From assembly GCA_900545555.1 (NCBI GenBank), contig UQZI01000002.1, positions 1-64,000 of the forward strand: a DNA stretch of 64,000 nucleotides. Direction: 5' to 3'. The position numbers and the translations under genes are program-made. The DNA comes from an uncultured Collinsella sp. (GTDB lineage Bacteria; Actinomycetota; Coriobacteriia; Coriobacteriales; Coriobacteriaceae). Under the pieces are notes generated by a model, which worked only from the letters and a program-made list of their open reading frames with translations, did not search any database and had not been told where the DNA came from. Position 1 is the stretch's first letter; each line of letters begins with the position of its first letter. Shown piece by piece: positions 27,173 to 36,669 of the stretch.

Positions 27173-27212
27173 AATCGGCCTTGCGGTGCATACCGGCTCT
27201 GCAAGGCCGATT
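27173..27212 (-). promoter_or_regulatory. Intercistronic hairpin between PTS and GH4 genes
   Basis: AATCGGCCTTGC and GCAAGGCCGATT form a perfect 12-bp stem with a 16-base loop. No T-run follows on the minus strand, so it more likely stabilises or processes the mRNA and sets the ratio of the two products. Confidence 0.55.
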
Positions 27213-27230
27213 GTTTCGATGGACGATGGT

Positions 27231-28841
27231 TTACAGAAGAGTCTCGAACTTCAGAAGACTCTCGAACTTCTCGCGAACCTGCGGGACGGTAAGGCCGATG
27301 ATGACCTGGATTGACTGACCTTGGACCACCAAGCCATGCGTACCGATCGCCTTGAAGGAAGCCTCGGGTGCAACGACGCCCTTATCCTTGACGTTAACGC
27401 GCAGACGGGTAGCGCAGTTAGTTACATCGATGATGTTATCCGCGCCACCGAGCAGATCGAGGATGTTCTCGGCAAGCACCAAGCGCTCATCATCTTTACT
27501 CTGGGCGACCGATTTGCCAGCAGCGGCACCGCCCTGCTTTTGCTTGTAGTCGGCCTTGGACTTGAGCTCGACCTCAACATCGTCATCCTCGCGACCGGGG
27601 GTCTTAAAGTCGAACTTGACGATCAGGAAACGGAAGACCACGACCCAAAGGGCGGTAAAGCACAGACCGACAAGGATGGAGATGGCGTACTGCAGACCGT
27701 GTGCGGCCCAAAGGGGCAGCCAGTCCCACGAGAGCATCGAGATGATGCCGCCGTCGAAGATGCCCACGACGCCAAGGAGGTTTTGAGCCATGCAGCCAAG
27801 CGCTCCGAGCACGCAGTGGACGACGAACAGGCCGGGCGCGATGAACAGGAAGGTGAAGTCAAGCGGCTCGGTAATACCGCAAAGCATAGCGGTAAGGGTG
27901 ACGGGAATGAGCAGAGCCTTGACGCGCTGCTTGCGCTCGGGTTTGGCGGTCATATAAAACGCAATGGCGACGCCAAGCGAGCCGAAGACTTTAGTCCAAC
28001 CAGGGCAGGTATAGGCAGCCCAGGGTGCGGCATCCTTAAGAGCAATGCTCGGATCGGCAGCCAGTTGGGGCAGGATGTTGGCCCAAGCAGCAAAGATGCC
28101 GCCGTTGACCGCCGCGTTGTCGTAATAGAACGGCGTATAGATAAAGTGGTGCAGGCCTGTAGGAATCAGCACGCGCTCGAAGAAAGCAAAGACGCCCACG
28201 CCAAACGTACCGGCGGAAAGGATGAATCCCTGGAAGGCGGCGATAGCAGCCTGAACATGCGGCCATACCAGGCAGGCGATAATAGCGACCGGAACCATAA
28301 CGAAGAAACCGATCATATAGATGAACACGGAGCCCGAGAACACGCCCAACCACTCAGGAAGTTCGGTGTCGAAGTACTTGTTGTGAAGCATCGTGGCAAT
28401 ACCCGAAATGATAAGCGCGCCCATGATGCCCATATCAAGCGTTTTGATGCTTGCGATAGTGGCAAGACCAGTACCGCTGCCCGCCTCGACAGAGTAGTCG
28501 ACCCCAAAGACAGGGCCCCACTGCCCCAAGATTGTGCTTACAAAGTAGTTGAAGGTAAGGTAGATGGCCAAAGCCTCCATGCAGCAGCGAGCGTTCTGCT
28601 TGTTCGCGAGCGAGATTGGCAACGCTACGCAAAACAGCAACGGCATCTGGTTAAAGAGCGTCCAACCACCCTGGAGCAACACATTCCAGCAATCAAACCA
28701 AAGATGACCCGCAGTGGCCATCTCGCCAAAGATCGCCTCGGTGGTAAACAACGTACCCAGGCCGACGACGATTCCGGAAAATGCGAAAAGAATTGCAGGC
28801 GTGTACATTGCACCGCCGAAACGTTGTATCTTTTGCATCAT
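27231..28841 (-). CDS. PTS alpha-glucoside transporter, EIICB
   Basis: 536 residues. The EIIC part (about 1-430) has around ten membrane segments and the glucose-superfamily motif GITEPLDFTFLFIAPGLFVVH. A linker (KSKADYKQKQGGAAAGK) leads to an EIIB domain with the phospho-accepting Cys in VTNCATRLRVNV. There is no EIIA domain, so a separate EIIA must serve it. MMQKIQRFGGAMYTPA is the usual start; an ATG 24 bp upstream is also possible. It delivers the substrate of the downstream GH4 enzyme. Confidence 0.9.
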   Translation of the reverse strand: MMQKIQRFGGAMYTPAILFAFSGIVVGLGTLFTTEAIFGEMATAGHLWFDCWNVLLQGGWTLFNQMPLLFCVALPISLANKQNARCCMEALAIYLTFNYFVSTILGQWGPVFGVDYSVEAGSGTGLATIASIKTLDMGIMGALIISGIATMLHNKYFDTELPEWLGVFSGSVFIYMIGFFVMVPVAIIACLVWPHVQAAIAAFQGFILSAGTFGVGVFAFFERVLIPTGLHHFIYTPFYYDNAAVNGGIFAAWANILPQLAADPSIALKDAAPWAAYTCPGWTKVFGSLGVAIAFYMTAKPERKQRVKALLIPVTLTAMLCGITEPLDFTFLFIAPGLFVVHCVLGALGCMAQNLLGVVGIFDGGIISMLSWDWLPLWAAHGLQYAISILVGLCFTALWVVVFRFLIVKFDFKTPGREDDDVEVELKSKADYKQKQGGAAAGKSVAQSKDDERLVLAENILDLLGGADNIIDVTNCATRLRVNVKDKGVVAPEASFKAIGTHGLVVQGQSIQVIIGLTVPQVREKFESLLKFETLL

Positions 28842-28990
28842 GACGGGGAATCCCCCTCTCTTCATTCGGAGCGCTGCGGTTTTGGCTTCACTCGAGACCG
28901 CAGACGCGCCGTTTGCGTGTACCTCGTGCAATAGGACGGGTGGGCCCGCTTCCCTGACTTCTTGCACTTACGTTTTATCACATCACTCAT

Positions 28991-29149
28991 CTATACAAGT
29001 TAGTATAAATACTGTGGTCGGCCAACGGTTGATTATTCGCGGTAAACGGTATATGTCCAGTATTTCCCCTGCTAAATCTAACATAGCTGATGGCTGCAAT
29101 TTATATTTCTTTTCAACTTGTATAGATGTGCTTGTCTATATCTATAGAC
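28991..29149. promoter_or_regulatory. Divergent promoter region with GntR-type operator sites
   Basis: AT-rich region between the PTS and dehydrogenase genes. CTATACAAG (28991) and its reverse complement CTTGTATAG (29117), plus the perfect palindrome GTCTATATCTATAGAC (29134-29149), are candidate binding sites for the UTRA-type GntR regulator encoded at 30288. Their location on both sides of the gap fits control of both operons. Confidence 0.6.
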
Positions 29150-29196
29150 ATGCCTATACTTCATTACAACATTCACCGCCACGTTAAGGAGTCACC

Positions 29197-30222
29197 ATGA
29201 AAAGCGCGGTCTTCTATGGAAAGCACGATCTCAGGGTCGAGGATTCGACAAAGCCGGCCGTGGGCAAGCGCGACGTTCTGATCAACGTCAAGGCTTGCGG
29301 CGTCTGCGGTACCGACGTTCATATCTATGAAGGCGACAAGGGTGCAGCCGACGTTACCCCGCCCACGATCCTTGGTCATGAGTTTGCGGGCGTTGTCGAG
29401 GCCGTGGGCAGCGACGTCGCTGGCTTTAAACCGGGCGATCGCGTGTGCATCGACCCAAACCATCCCTGCGGCTGCTGCGAACCCTGCCGCGACGGAATCA
29501 ACCACTACTGCGAGCATATGACCGGTTACGGCACCACCGTTAACGGCGGCTTTGCCGAGTACTGCTCCGTCGATATGCAGCAAGTCTACAAGTTGGGCGA
29601 TCACACCAGCTTTGAGCAGGGTGCTATGACCGAGCCCGTCGCCTGCTGCCTGCACGGCATCGATATGTGCAACATCAAGCCCGGCAGCACGGTTGTCGTC
29701 ATCGGCGGTGGCATGATCGGTCTGCTAATGATGCAGCTTGCCAAAAACGCCGGCGCCACCAAGGTCGTCTTGCTCGAGCCCGTCGAGGGCAAGCGCGAGG
29801 TTGCGCTCAAACTCGGCGCCGATCTGGCAATTGATTCCATCCACGAGGACGTCCCGGCCCGCCTGAAGCAGGAGGGCGTCGGCAACGTCGATGTCGTTAT
29901 CGAGTGTGTTGGCAAGCCCGTCACCATCGAGCAGGCCATCCAGATCGCCGGCCACAAGGCTACGGTCATGATGTTCGGCCTCACCAAGCCCGATGAGACA
30001 ATCACCGTCAAGCCCTTCGAGGTCTTCCAGAAGGAGCTTGTGCTCACCTCGTCCTACATCAACCCTTATACGCAGCGTCGCGCGCTCGAGCTCATCGACT
30101 CTGGCAGGCTCGACGTATCCTCGATGGTCGCCAAGGTGGCTTCCCTCGACGAACTCGGCGCCATCCTGTCAGACCCGGCCCTGCGTGCCATGGGTAAATA
30201 TATAATCGACCCCAGCAAGTAA
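29197..30222 (+). CDS. Zinc-dependent medium-chain alcohol/polyol dehydrogenase
   Basis: 341 residues. Catalytic zinc Cys/His in KACGVCGTDVHIYEG and ILGHEFAGVV; structural zinc Cys in CGCCEPCRDGINHYC; Rossmann motif VVVIGGGMIGLLMMQ. Sorbitol, threonine or butanediol dehydrogenases share this build, so the substrate is not fixed. It follows CGTTAAGGAGTCACC and precedes the GntR gene, divergent from the PTS/GH4 operon, so it may act on a related sugar or polyol. Confidence 0.85.
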   Translation: MKSAVFYGKHDLRVEDSTKPAVGKRDVLINVKACGVCGTDVHIYEGDKGAADVTPPTILGHEFAGVVEAVGSDVAGFKPGDRVCIDPNHPCGCCEPCRDGINHYCEHMTGYGTTVNGGFAEYCSVDMQQVYKLGDHTSFEQGAMTEPVACCLHGIDMCNIKPGSTVVVIGGGMIGLLMMQLAKNAGATKVVLLEPVEGKREVALKLGADLAIDSIHEDVPARLKQEGVGNVDVVIECVGKPVTIEQAIQIAGHKATVMMFGLTKPDETITVKPFEVFQKELVLTSSYINPYTQRRALELIDSGRLDVSSMVAKVASLDELGAILSDPALRAMGKYIIDPSK

Positions 30223-30287
30223 ATCGATTGACACCTGCGCGGGCGGCCCTCACCCGTCGTTCGCGCACCCAGCTCTAGGAGACCGTC

Positions 30288-31043
30288 ATGGCGCGAGCCA
30301 TCTTCCAAACTATTTATGACAACGTGAAGCAGTCGATTGACGACGGCACATACGCCTATCAGAGTTATCTGCCTTCGGAGACTGAGCTCACGCAGCTGTT
30401 TGACTGTTCGCGCATGACGGTCCGTCGCGCCATCTCGATGCTTGCGGCAGATGGTTACGTGCTCCCCCAGCAAGGCAAAGGCATGCGCGTCATTCGCAAC
30501 ATCAGTGACGAGAAGAGTCGTGGTGGCGGCGGACTCGAGACCTTTAAGGAAATCGCGGTCAACCGAGGCTTTGAGCTCAAGACTGTCACCACCGTCTTTG
30601 AGCTCCTCATCTGCAGCAAGGCGCTCTCCAAGATTACTGGGTTTCCCGAAGGCTGTGAGCTCACACGCGCCAAACGCATCCGTTATGCAGACGGACAAGC
30701 CGTGTGCTCCGACGACTCCTATTACCTAAGCTCACAAGTACCGGGGCTGACACCCGAGATTGTCAACGACTCGATCTATCGTTACCTCGAAGAAGATCTT
30801 GGCATTAGGATTGCCACGGGCAAACGCGATGTAACGATCGAGCATCCCACGCCCGAGGATACGCGCGTGCTCGATCTCGACGACTTTAACGCACTCGCCG
30901 TTATACGCGGGCAGACCTACAACGCCGACGGCATCCTTATGGAATACACCGAGACCAAACAGGTCCCCGGGTTCTTTTTGCTCCATGAAACCGTGACGCG
31001 CAACGGTACCGGTCGAACCGGCCATCAAAGCAGCATGAACTAA
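30288..31043 (+). CDS. GntR/UTRA-family transcriptional regulator
   Basis: 251 residues. Winged HTH (YQSYLPSETELTQLFDCSRM, TVRRAISMLAADGYVLPQQG) and a UTRA effector domain (TGFPEGCELTRAKRIRYADG, SIYRYLEEDLGIRI, LMEYTETKQVPGFF). The TreR-like build suggests it senses a phosphorylated sugar and controls the neighbouring PTS/GH4 and dehydrogenase operons. Confidence 0.9.
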   Translation: MARAIFQTIYDNVKQSIDDGTYAYQSYLPSETELTQLFDCSRMTVRRAISMLAADGYVLPQQGKGMRVIRNISDEKSRGGGGLETFKEIAVNRGFELKTVTTVFELLICSKALSKITGFPEGCELTRAKRIRYADGQAVCSDDSYYLSSQVPGLTPEIVNDSIYRYLEEDLGIRIATGKRDVTIEHPTPEDTRVLDLDDFNALAVIRGQTYNADGILMEYTETKQVPGFFLLHETVTRNGTGRTGHQSSMN

Positions 31044-31052
31044 CTATCTATT

Positions 31053-31125
31053 AGTTGCGGTGGGATAGTTCCTAGAATGGCCAGCTTAAGGGCAAAACAG
31101 GAACTATTCCACCGCAACTTTTTTT
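31053..31125 (+). terminator. Long-stem terminator after the GntR gene
   Basis: AGTTGCGGTGGGATAGTTCC and its complement (31099-31119, one mismatch) form a 21-bp stem with a 25-base loop, followed by seven T. A second stem (GGCCGGCGGG facing CCCACCGGCC, to 31158) follows directly. Such a long, near-perfect inverted repeat resembles a dispersed repeat reused as terminator. Confidence 0.8.
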
Positions 31126-31175
31126 GGCCGGCGGGGCAGTGTCTGTCCCACCGGCCATCATTTACGCTCTTTTAG

Positions 31176-32429
31176 CTAGTCCGCGAGCTTCTCCACCTGA
31201 TCGAGCACCTTGTTGAGCTTTTCCTTTGCCTCGGCCTTGACCTTCTCAGCTTCTTCGTGAGCCTTCGCCTTCTGGGCAGCCTTTTCCTCGGCCTCGGGGT
31301 CAACGACAACCAAGTTGGACGTATCGTGTTCAACCAGCTTGAGCGCATGCTCGGGACAAACCTTGACACAGGCGCCGCAGCCTAAACAATACGTGGACTC
31401 CAACGCAAAGCGGCCGCTTCCCACCAAATCGCAGGCGAACGTGGGGCATACATTGACGCACTCGCCGCACGACGTGCACTTGTCAAAATCGCATTCCGGC
31501 GTGCTCACCTGCATGTTCTGGGCAAGCTCGGGATGGTTTTGCAGCGTCGAGAGCACCAGCTGGCGACCGTGCGTGAGCGTACGGCGACGCTTTGCCGTCG
31601 TGGTACCGCACATGGTGTTGAGCGTGCGCTCGAGCTGGGTAATCTGGTGGCGATGGGCTTTGAGCTTCTGCGTCACCGAGGCCAGCGCCGCCGTTGCCGG
31701 GTTGAGCTTGGTCACCGTCAGGCCCGTGGTGCGAGCGATCTTTTCCATGTACTCCTTGCGCTCGTACTCGCGGCGCTTATGGCACTTGAGGCTCTTGGGG
31801 TCGACCTCCAGGCCCATACCCGTGCCAGACCACTCCTCGGCCTTCGCAATTGCCTCGCCCAGAATGTCCTCACCGCCGGTGTTGCGGCATTTATCGCACA
31901 CGCCCAACGGCAGGTACACACTCACGTTAGGATAGTCGGCCAGCACCGAGAACCAGGTCTCGGCCGTAATATCGCCCACGCAGGCAACGACGACCTCGTT
32001 TTCGCGCGGCATGCGCTTGAGGGCGCGCGTGCAGGTGACGTAGGCGGTCTCGTGGCTCGTAGCAGCAGAGACGATATCGTCATACAGGTTTTTGGGCGCC
32101 AGGCGCGGCGAGATGATCGCCTCGGTCGGACAGGCAGCGGCGCACAGGCCGCACTTGCGACAGGAGTCGAGGATCTCGATGGCGTCTTCCTCGACCTCGA
32201 TAGCGTTGACCGGGCACACGTCCATGCACGCGGTGCAGCCGCTCTTTTCGTTTTTGCAGGTCAAGCACGGAATGGTGTTGCCGCGCGGACGCTCCTTGTA
32301 GTCGGCAGGATTCCACTGCGGCGCCGACGGATCGAGTGCATCGGTCACACCGCCAAGCGGGTTTTTAAGAAAGTCGAAACCCTTGCTGATCTCGATAATG
32401 TCATCAAACAGATCGTGTTCCTGCGCCAT
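31176..32429 (-). CDS. Multi-cluster 4Fe-4S ferredoxin-type protein
   Basis: 417 residues. The N-terminal half has CLTCKNEKSGCTACMDVCPV and CRKCGLCAAACP; the C-terminal half has CTSCGECVNVCP and CLGCGACVKVCP, giving four cluster motifs. A central region has further Cys (VCDKCRNTGGEDI, LKCHKRREYERK). The end is a charged coiled coil (about 370-417). Start at 32429 after GGGAGGGGCC; an upstream ATG is in-frame but lacks a ribosome site. Probably an electron-transfer partner of an anaerobic reductase; the partner is not visible here. Confidence 0.82.
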   Translation of the reverse strand: MAQEHDLFDDIIEISKGFDFLKNPLGGVTDALDPSAPQWNPADYKERPRGNTIPCLTCKNEKSGCTACMDVCPVNAIEVEEDAIEILDSCRKCGLCAAACPTEAIISPRLAPKNLYDDIVSAATSHETAYVTCTRALKRMPRENEVVVACVGDITAETWFSVLADYPNVSVYLPLGVCDKCRNTGGEDILGEAIAKAEEWSGTGMGLEVDPKSLKCHKRREYERKEYMEKIARTTGLTVTKLNPATAALASVTQKLKAHRHQITQLERTLNTMCGTTTAKRRRTLTHGRQLVLSTLQNHPELAQNMQVSTPECDFDKCTSCGECVNVCPTFACDLVGSGRFALESTYCLGCGACVKVCPEHALKLVEHDTSNLVVVDPEAEEKAAQKAKAHEEAEKVKAEAKEKLNKVLDQVEKLAD

Positions 32430-32580
32430 GCGCGGCCCCTCCCTGAGCAGTGCAAACAAGCAAGAGATAATGATACGCTATCGGCCCACGCCTCGGGCAA
32501 ATTACACGCGGAGCATCTTTGCGGCAAATAGCCCATGGCCTATCGCTGCCTCGATTGCACAAGGCCAATCAAGCGCCAAG

Positions 32581-33648
32581 CTATGCCTCGCGCATGAGCT
32601 GCACGAGCTTTTGTTTGGTCACCTTTGTCTGTTCGTTGGCCATGTTGCGCTCGTTCTTAGAAGTTGCGTCCGCAACGCTCAGCAGATCGGCATCGGAAAT
32701 CTCGCCAAGACCCAGCTCCTCGAGCGTCGTCGGCAGACCAACGCGCTGGCAAAACTCGAGCACCTGATCAAGCTCGGGCGCACGCTCCAGGCGCAGTTGC
32801 ACCACCAGGCCAAATGCCACGGCCTCACCATGCATGGCCTTGCACTCGGGCAGAATCGTCAGGCCGTTGGCGATGGCATGGGCAAGCGCTAGGCCACCGC
32901 TCTCAAAGCCAACACCCGAGAGCAGAATATTGCACTCGATCAGGCGCTCAACCGCCGGCGATATACGTCCCTTTTTGAGATCGCGCTTGGCAGCGACGCC
33001 GCACTCCATAAGCGTGTCATAGCAGGCACGAGCCGCAACCAAGGCCAAGTGTCCCGGCGCGCCACCATGCTCGTTGGCGCCGCGCGCCGCGGCGCACGAA
33101 CGCGCCTCGAAGTACGTTGCCAGCGCGTCGCCCATGCCAGCGACCGTCATACGCAGCGGGGCTGACGCGACCACGTTGGTATCGACCACGACCAGGTCTG
33201 GATTCTTCTCGAGCATCAGGTAGTGGTCGAACGACCCATCCTCGTGATACAGCACCGAAATCGCACTGCACGGACCGTCCATCGACGCCGCCGTGGGGCA
33301 TACGCACAACTGCAACTCGGCATAAAACGCAACGGCCTTGGCGATATCGAGCATTTTGCCGCCGCCAATACCCACTACCATGTCGCAATACTCGGCCTGG
33401 GCTTCCTTAGCCATTTCGACAACGGCCTCTTCCGTACACGGACCGTCATAAATCTTAAAGAACGGCTCGCTTAGATCTTCGTCCAGAAATCCATCGACGA
33501 TCTGCCTGCACAGCCGATCCTCGGTGCCCTGATCAAACAAGACATAGGCAGCGCAGCCCAACCATGACAAATACCTGCCCTGACGCGAGAGCTCACCCGG
33601 CCCCTGAACATATCGTCCGGGACCGCCATAAACCATGGGAAGCGCCAT
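32581..33648 (-). CDS. Glycerol dehydrogenase-like protein, divergent paralogue
   Basis: 355 residues. Iron-type dehydrogenase family, GldA branch: VVGIGGGKMLDIAKAVAFY (NAD binding), CPTAASMDGPCSAISVLYH, and metal-site His in HAIANGL and AMHGEAVAFG. It parallels the gldA gene 114 bp upstream, but at modest similarity, so it may use another polyol. The C-terminus is short and basic (QTKVTKQKLVQLMREA). Confidence 0.8.
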   Translation of the reverse strand: MALPMVYGGPGRYVQGPGELSRQGRYLSWLGCAAYVLFDQGTEDRLCRQIVDGFLDEDLSEPFFKIYDGPCTEEAVVEMAKEAQAEYCDMVVGIGGGKMLDIAKAVAFYAELQLCVCPTAASMDGPCSAISVLYHEDGSFDHYLMLEKNPDLVVVDTNVVASAPLRMTVAGMGDALATYFEARSCAAARGANEHGGAPGHLALVAARACYDTLMECGVAAKRDLKKGRISPAVERLIECNILLSGVGFESGGLALAHAIANGLTILPECKAMHGEAVAFGLVVQLRLERAPELDQVLEFCQRVGLPTTLEELGLGEISDADLLSVADATSKNERNMANEQTKVTKQKLVQLMREA

Positions 33649-33713
33649 ACGAGAATCCGCCCTTTCATCAACAACAATTGGTGCAAAGCAACCTGACCCC
33701 TTTGCACCATAGC

Positions 33714-33747
33714 AAAAAAGGGTAAAGCAATCTGCCGGCTTTGCCCC
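33714..33747 (-). terminator. Rho-independent terminator of gldA
   Basis: On the minus strand GGGGCAAAGC and GCTTTACCC form the stem, followed by TTTTTT. A further inverted repeat (TGGTGCAAAG and CTTTGCACCA, 33679-33709) lies just beyond. Confidence 0.75.
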
Positions 33748-33761
33748 TTCCTTAGCTTGAT

Positions 33762-34862
33762 TTACTCATCCATGAGATAGTAGTGGCCCAGTGCGTCGGC
33801 ACCCAGGATGGCGTTTGCGACCATCTCGGGCGTCACCTCAAACGGCATGTTGCACATGGTGTCATCGGGCGCGCAGGCGGCCTCGGCAACAATCATGGCC
33901 TGCTCGCGCGTAAGCTCGGCAACGCCAAGTTCCTTCATCGTGACCGGCAGGCCCAGCTCAATGCAGAAGCCCAAGACTTCCTCGAGTTTCTCAGTCGGAG
34001 CATCCTCGAGTACCAGCTGGACGATAGTGCCAAAGGCGACCTTCTCGCCGTGATACATGCCGTGGCACTCGGGCAGCATCGTCAGGCCATTGTGGATGGC
34101 ATGAGCAGCAGCAAGGCCCGAGCTCTCAAAGCCAATACCCGAAAGCAGCGTATTGGCCTCGATGATGTGCTCGACGGCAGGCGTGAGCGCACCCTTCTCC
34201 AGCGCGACCTTGGCCTTGACGCCATCGGCCATGAGCGTCTCATAGCAGAGCTTGGCGAGCGCCAGGCCGGCCATGCCGCCCTTGCCGCCAGCGCAGGTGC
34301 CGCCGTCGGCGTCGTGCGTCGCCTGAGCCTCGAAATAGGTTGCGAGCGCATCGCCCATACCGGAAACCGTCAGGCGCACCGGGCTCGCCGCGATAACCGT
34401 CGTATCCATCAGGACAATGTTGGGGTTTGCCTTAAGGAAGAGGTACTTGTCGAACTGGCCGTCATCGGTATAGAGCACCGAAAGCGCCGAACACGGGGCA
34501 TCGGTCGAAGCAATGGTGGGGCAAATGATAACCGGGGACTCCAGGTAATAGGCGACGGCCTTCGCGGTGTCGAGGATCTTGCCGCCACCGACGCCGACGA
34601 TGATGTCGCAACCGTTGTCGCGAGCGAGCGCAACCAGGCGATCGACCTCGCCCTTGGAGCACTCGCCGTTAAAGTCCTCAAACAGCAGCTCGGCCTTAGC
34701 CTCGGCAAAGCCGCCCTCGATCTTGGCACCGACGCGCTTCTTGCCCGAAGGCGTCACGATGACGAGAGCCTTAGCGCCGAGCGGCTCGACATAGGAGCCG
34801 AGCTTGGCGAGCTCGTCCGGACCCTGGATGTACTTGCTGGGGCTATTGAAAATTGCAGCCAT
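33762..34862 (-). CDS. gldA: Glycerol dehydrogenase
   Basis: 366 residues, full length. NAD-dependent oxidation of glycerol to dihydroxyacetone. Motifs: IIVGVGGGKILDTAKAVAYY, CPTIASTDAPCSALSVLYTD, metal ligands Asp in VSGMGDALATYFEA and His in HAIHNGLTMLPECHGMYHGE. The first gene of a pair of paralogues; a terminator separates them, so they may be controlled separately. Confidence 0.92.
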   Translation of the reverse strand: MAAIFNSPSKYIQGPDELAKLGSYVEPLGAKALVIVTPSGKKRVGAKIEGGFAEAKAELLFEDFNGECSKGEVDRLVALARDNGCDIIVGVGGGKILDTAKAVAYYLESPVIICPTIASTDAPCSALSVLYTDDGQFDKYLFLKANPNIVLMDTTVIAASPVRLTVSGMGDALATYFEAQATHDADGGTCAGGKGGMAGLALAKLCYETLMADGVKAKVALEKGALTPAVEHIIEANTLLSGIGFESSGLAAAHAIHNGLTMLPECHGMYHGEKVAFGTIVQLVLEDAPTEKLEEVLGFCIELGLPVTMKELGVAELTREQAMIVAEAACAPDDTMCNMPFEVTPEMVANAILGADALGHYYLMDE

Positions 34863-34887
34863 AACTATCCCATTCTCTAAAATAAAA

Positions 34888-34923
34888 AAGAAAGGGGCTC
34901 CGTACAGATACGTGCGGAGCCCC
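34888..34923 (-). terminator. Rho-independent terminator of the iron alcohol dehydrogenase gene
   Basis: GGGGCTCCG and CGGAGCCCC form a perfect 9-bp stem, and the minus strand continues TTTCTTTTTTATTTT. Confidence 0.85.
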
Positions 34924-34945
34924 TCGTTACGATAACAAGAGTCGA

Positions 34946-36169
34946 TTAGAAATCGATGTCGGTGTCGTAGTAGCAGGCCTTGAGGATCTTCTCGAAGTCG
35001 GCAGCCTTGGTCTCACGCGGGTTCTCGGGCGTGCAGGCGTCCTGCTCGGCGTTCGCGGCGATCTCGGGCAGCTTGGCGAGGAACTCCTCCTCGGAGACCA
35101 TCTGCGGGTTCTCGGCGTCGACCTTCACGCCGCCATTCGCGTAATCCTTGATGGACTGCGGAATGTTGAGCTGGTCGTTGAGGTCGCGAATCTTCTGGAC
35201 GAGCGCAGCGATGAGCTCCTCGTTGGTCTCGCCGGGAAGGTGCAGGATCTCCTTGGCCACGTAAGCGTAACGCTCGGCAGCACGGGGATCCTTGGAGTTC
35301 CACTGGATGACCTTGCCCAGGTACATGGCGTTAGCGGCACCGTGGATGATGTGGCCGTTCTCGAAGGCAGCACCGGTCTTGTGAGCCATGGAGTGAACGA
35401 TGCCGAGCAGGCCCGAGGAGAAGGCGATACCGGCGATGCACTGAGCCTCGTGCATGTGCTGACGGGCCTCATGGTCGCCAGCATAGGACTTGGGCAGCCA
35501 CTCGACGATCTCGCGGATGCCGTGCAGAGCGTTGGCGTCGGTGAACATAGAGGCGAAGGTGGAAACGTAGGCCTCCATGCAGTGGGTCAGAGCATCCATG
35601 CCGGTGTGAGCGCACAGCTTGGCGGGCATGGTGTAGGTGAGCTCGGGGTCGACGATGGCGACATCAGGGGTGATGTTGAAGTCGGCCAGCGGGTACTTGA
35701 TGCCCTTGGCGTAGTCGGTAATGACGGAGAACGCGGTGACCTCGGTAGCGGTACCGGAGGTAGAGGAGATGGCGCAGAAATGAGCCTTCTGACGCAGCTC
35801 GGGGAAGCTGAACGGCTGGATGATGTTATCGAAGGACTCCTCGGGATACTCGTAGAAGACCCACATGGCCTTAGCGGCATCGATGGGCGAGCCGCCGCCG
35901 ATGGCGATAATCCAGTCGGGCTCGAACTCGCGCATGGCCTCGGCGCCCTTCATGACCGTCTCGATGGACGGGTCGGACTCGACGCCCTCGAACAGCTTGA
36001 CCTCGAAACCGCCTTCCTTAAGGTCGGCCTCAACGTCCTGCAGGAACCCGCCACGGCGCATAGAGCTGCCGCCAGAAACGATGATGGCCTTCTTGCCCTT
36101 GAGGTTCTTTACCTCGTGGCGAGCGCCCTCACCAAAGTACAGATCGCGAGGATTGGTAAAACGTCCCAT
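34946..36169 (-). CDS. Iron-containing alcohol dehydrogenase
   Basis: 407 residues. Type III dehydrogenase: IIAIGGGSPIDAAKAMWVFY (NAD), SSTSGTATEVTAFSVITD, metal ligands in HTGMDALTHCMEAY, SMAHKTGAAF and GHIIHGAANAMYLG. It resembles the C-terminal half of AdhE, but no aldehyde dehydrogenase domain is fused. GGAGGCACAGT precedes the ATG. Likely role: reducing aldehydes to alcohol in fermentation. Confidence 0.9.
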   Translation of the reverse strand: MGRFTNPRDLYFGEGARHEVKNLKGKKAIIVSGGSSMRRGGFLQDVEADLKEGGFEVKLFEGVESDPSIETVMKGAEAMREFEPDWIIAIGGGSPIDAAKAMWVFYEYPEESFDNIIQPFSFPELRQKAHFCAISSTSGTATEVTAFSVITDYAKGIKYPLADFNITPDVAIVDPELTYTMPAKLCAHTGMDALTHCMEAYVSTFASMFTDANALHGIREIVEWLPKSYAGDHEARQHMHEAQCIAGIAFSSGLLGIVHSMAHKTGAAFENGHIIHGAANAMYLGKVIQWNSKDPRAAERYAYVAKEILHLPGETNEELIAALVQKIRDLNDQLNIPQSIKDYANGGVKVDAENPQMVSEEEFLAKLPEIAANAEQDACTPENPRETKAADFEKILKACYYDTDIDF

Positions 36170-36669
36170 ACTGTGCCTCCTAAACAAGCCCCTCTTAGAC
36201 TTGCGTATATAACGGAGCACCCAATTGGCTCCGTTAGGACCGGTTTGCGCGTTGCCGGCGATGACAATGCGCGATGTCTAAACGTCTCAACGCTCAGACA
36301 AACACTATTTTACCGTTCTGGTTGGTCAGTTATTCACCTAAAGCCGCCAATGATGAAACGTTTTTTCTATCCCTGAAGACCCTTGTGCGGCATTCATACT
36401 CCCAAGCTGGGCAAACGTTTTATCAAGGTTGACCACATATCCCGGGCAGGACTGTGCCCCTCCAAAATGCGCCCCGTTCGCCGCCAAAAATCGACCGTTT
36501 GCGGCACCGTGATACCACTCGGTCGTCCAAGGTGCCGACATTTGTGCGACATCCGTCTTCGTGGTGCAAAGATGCAAGTCCAAGTGCGACACCCTCGGTG
36601 TGCCACATGCGGGTAAACTAGAAGCTTATATAGAGATATTTGAACCCTAACCGCAGCAAAGGAGGCCCC
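36170..36669. other. 500-bp divergent gap without a clear gene
   Basis: Contains a hairpin AACGGAGC...GCTCCGTT (36211-36235) in the leader of the alcohol dehydrogenase gene, and a TATATAGAG box near 36629 that may serve the plus-strand gene. A minus-strand 84-codon frame (36338-36592) lacks a ribosome site and is not called. Confidence 0.4.

Noticed and set aside
28714..29187. Plus-strand frame across the PTS start and the divergent promoter region
   Set aside because: It covers the operator sites and the start of a strong gene on the other strand; composition changes midway.
34946..36169. Bifunctional AdhE
   Set aside because: Only the iron alcohol dehydrogenase half is present; there is no aldehyde dehydrogenase domain upstream.
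36338..36592. 84-codon minus-strand frame in the gap upstream of 36670
   Set aside because: No ribosome site and no domain; partly overlaps promoter-like sequence.
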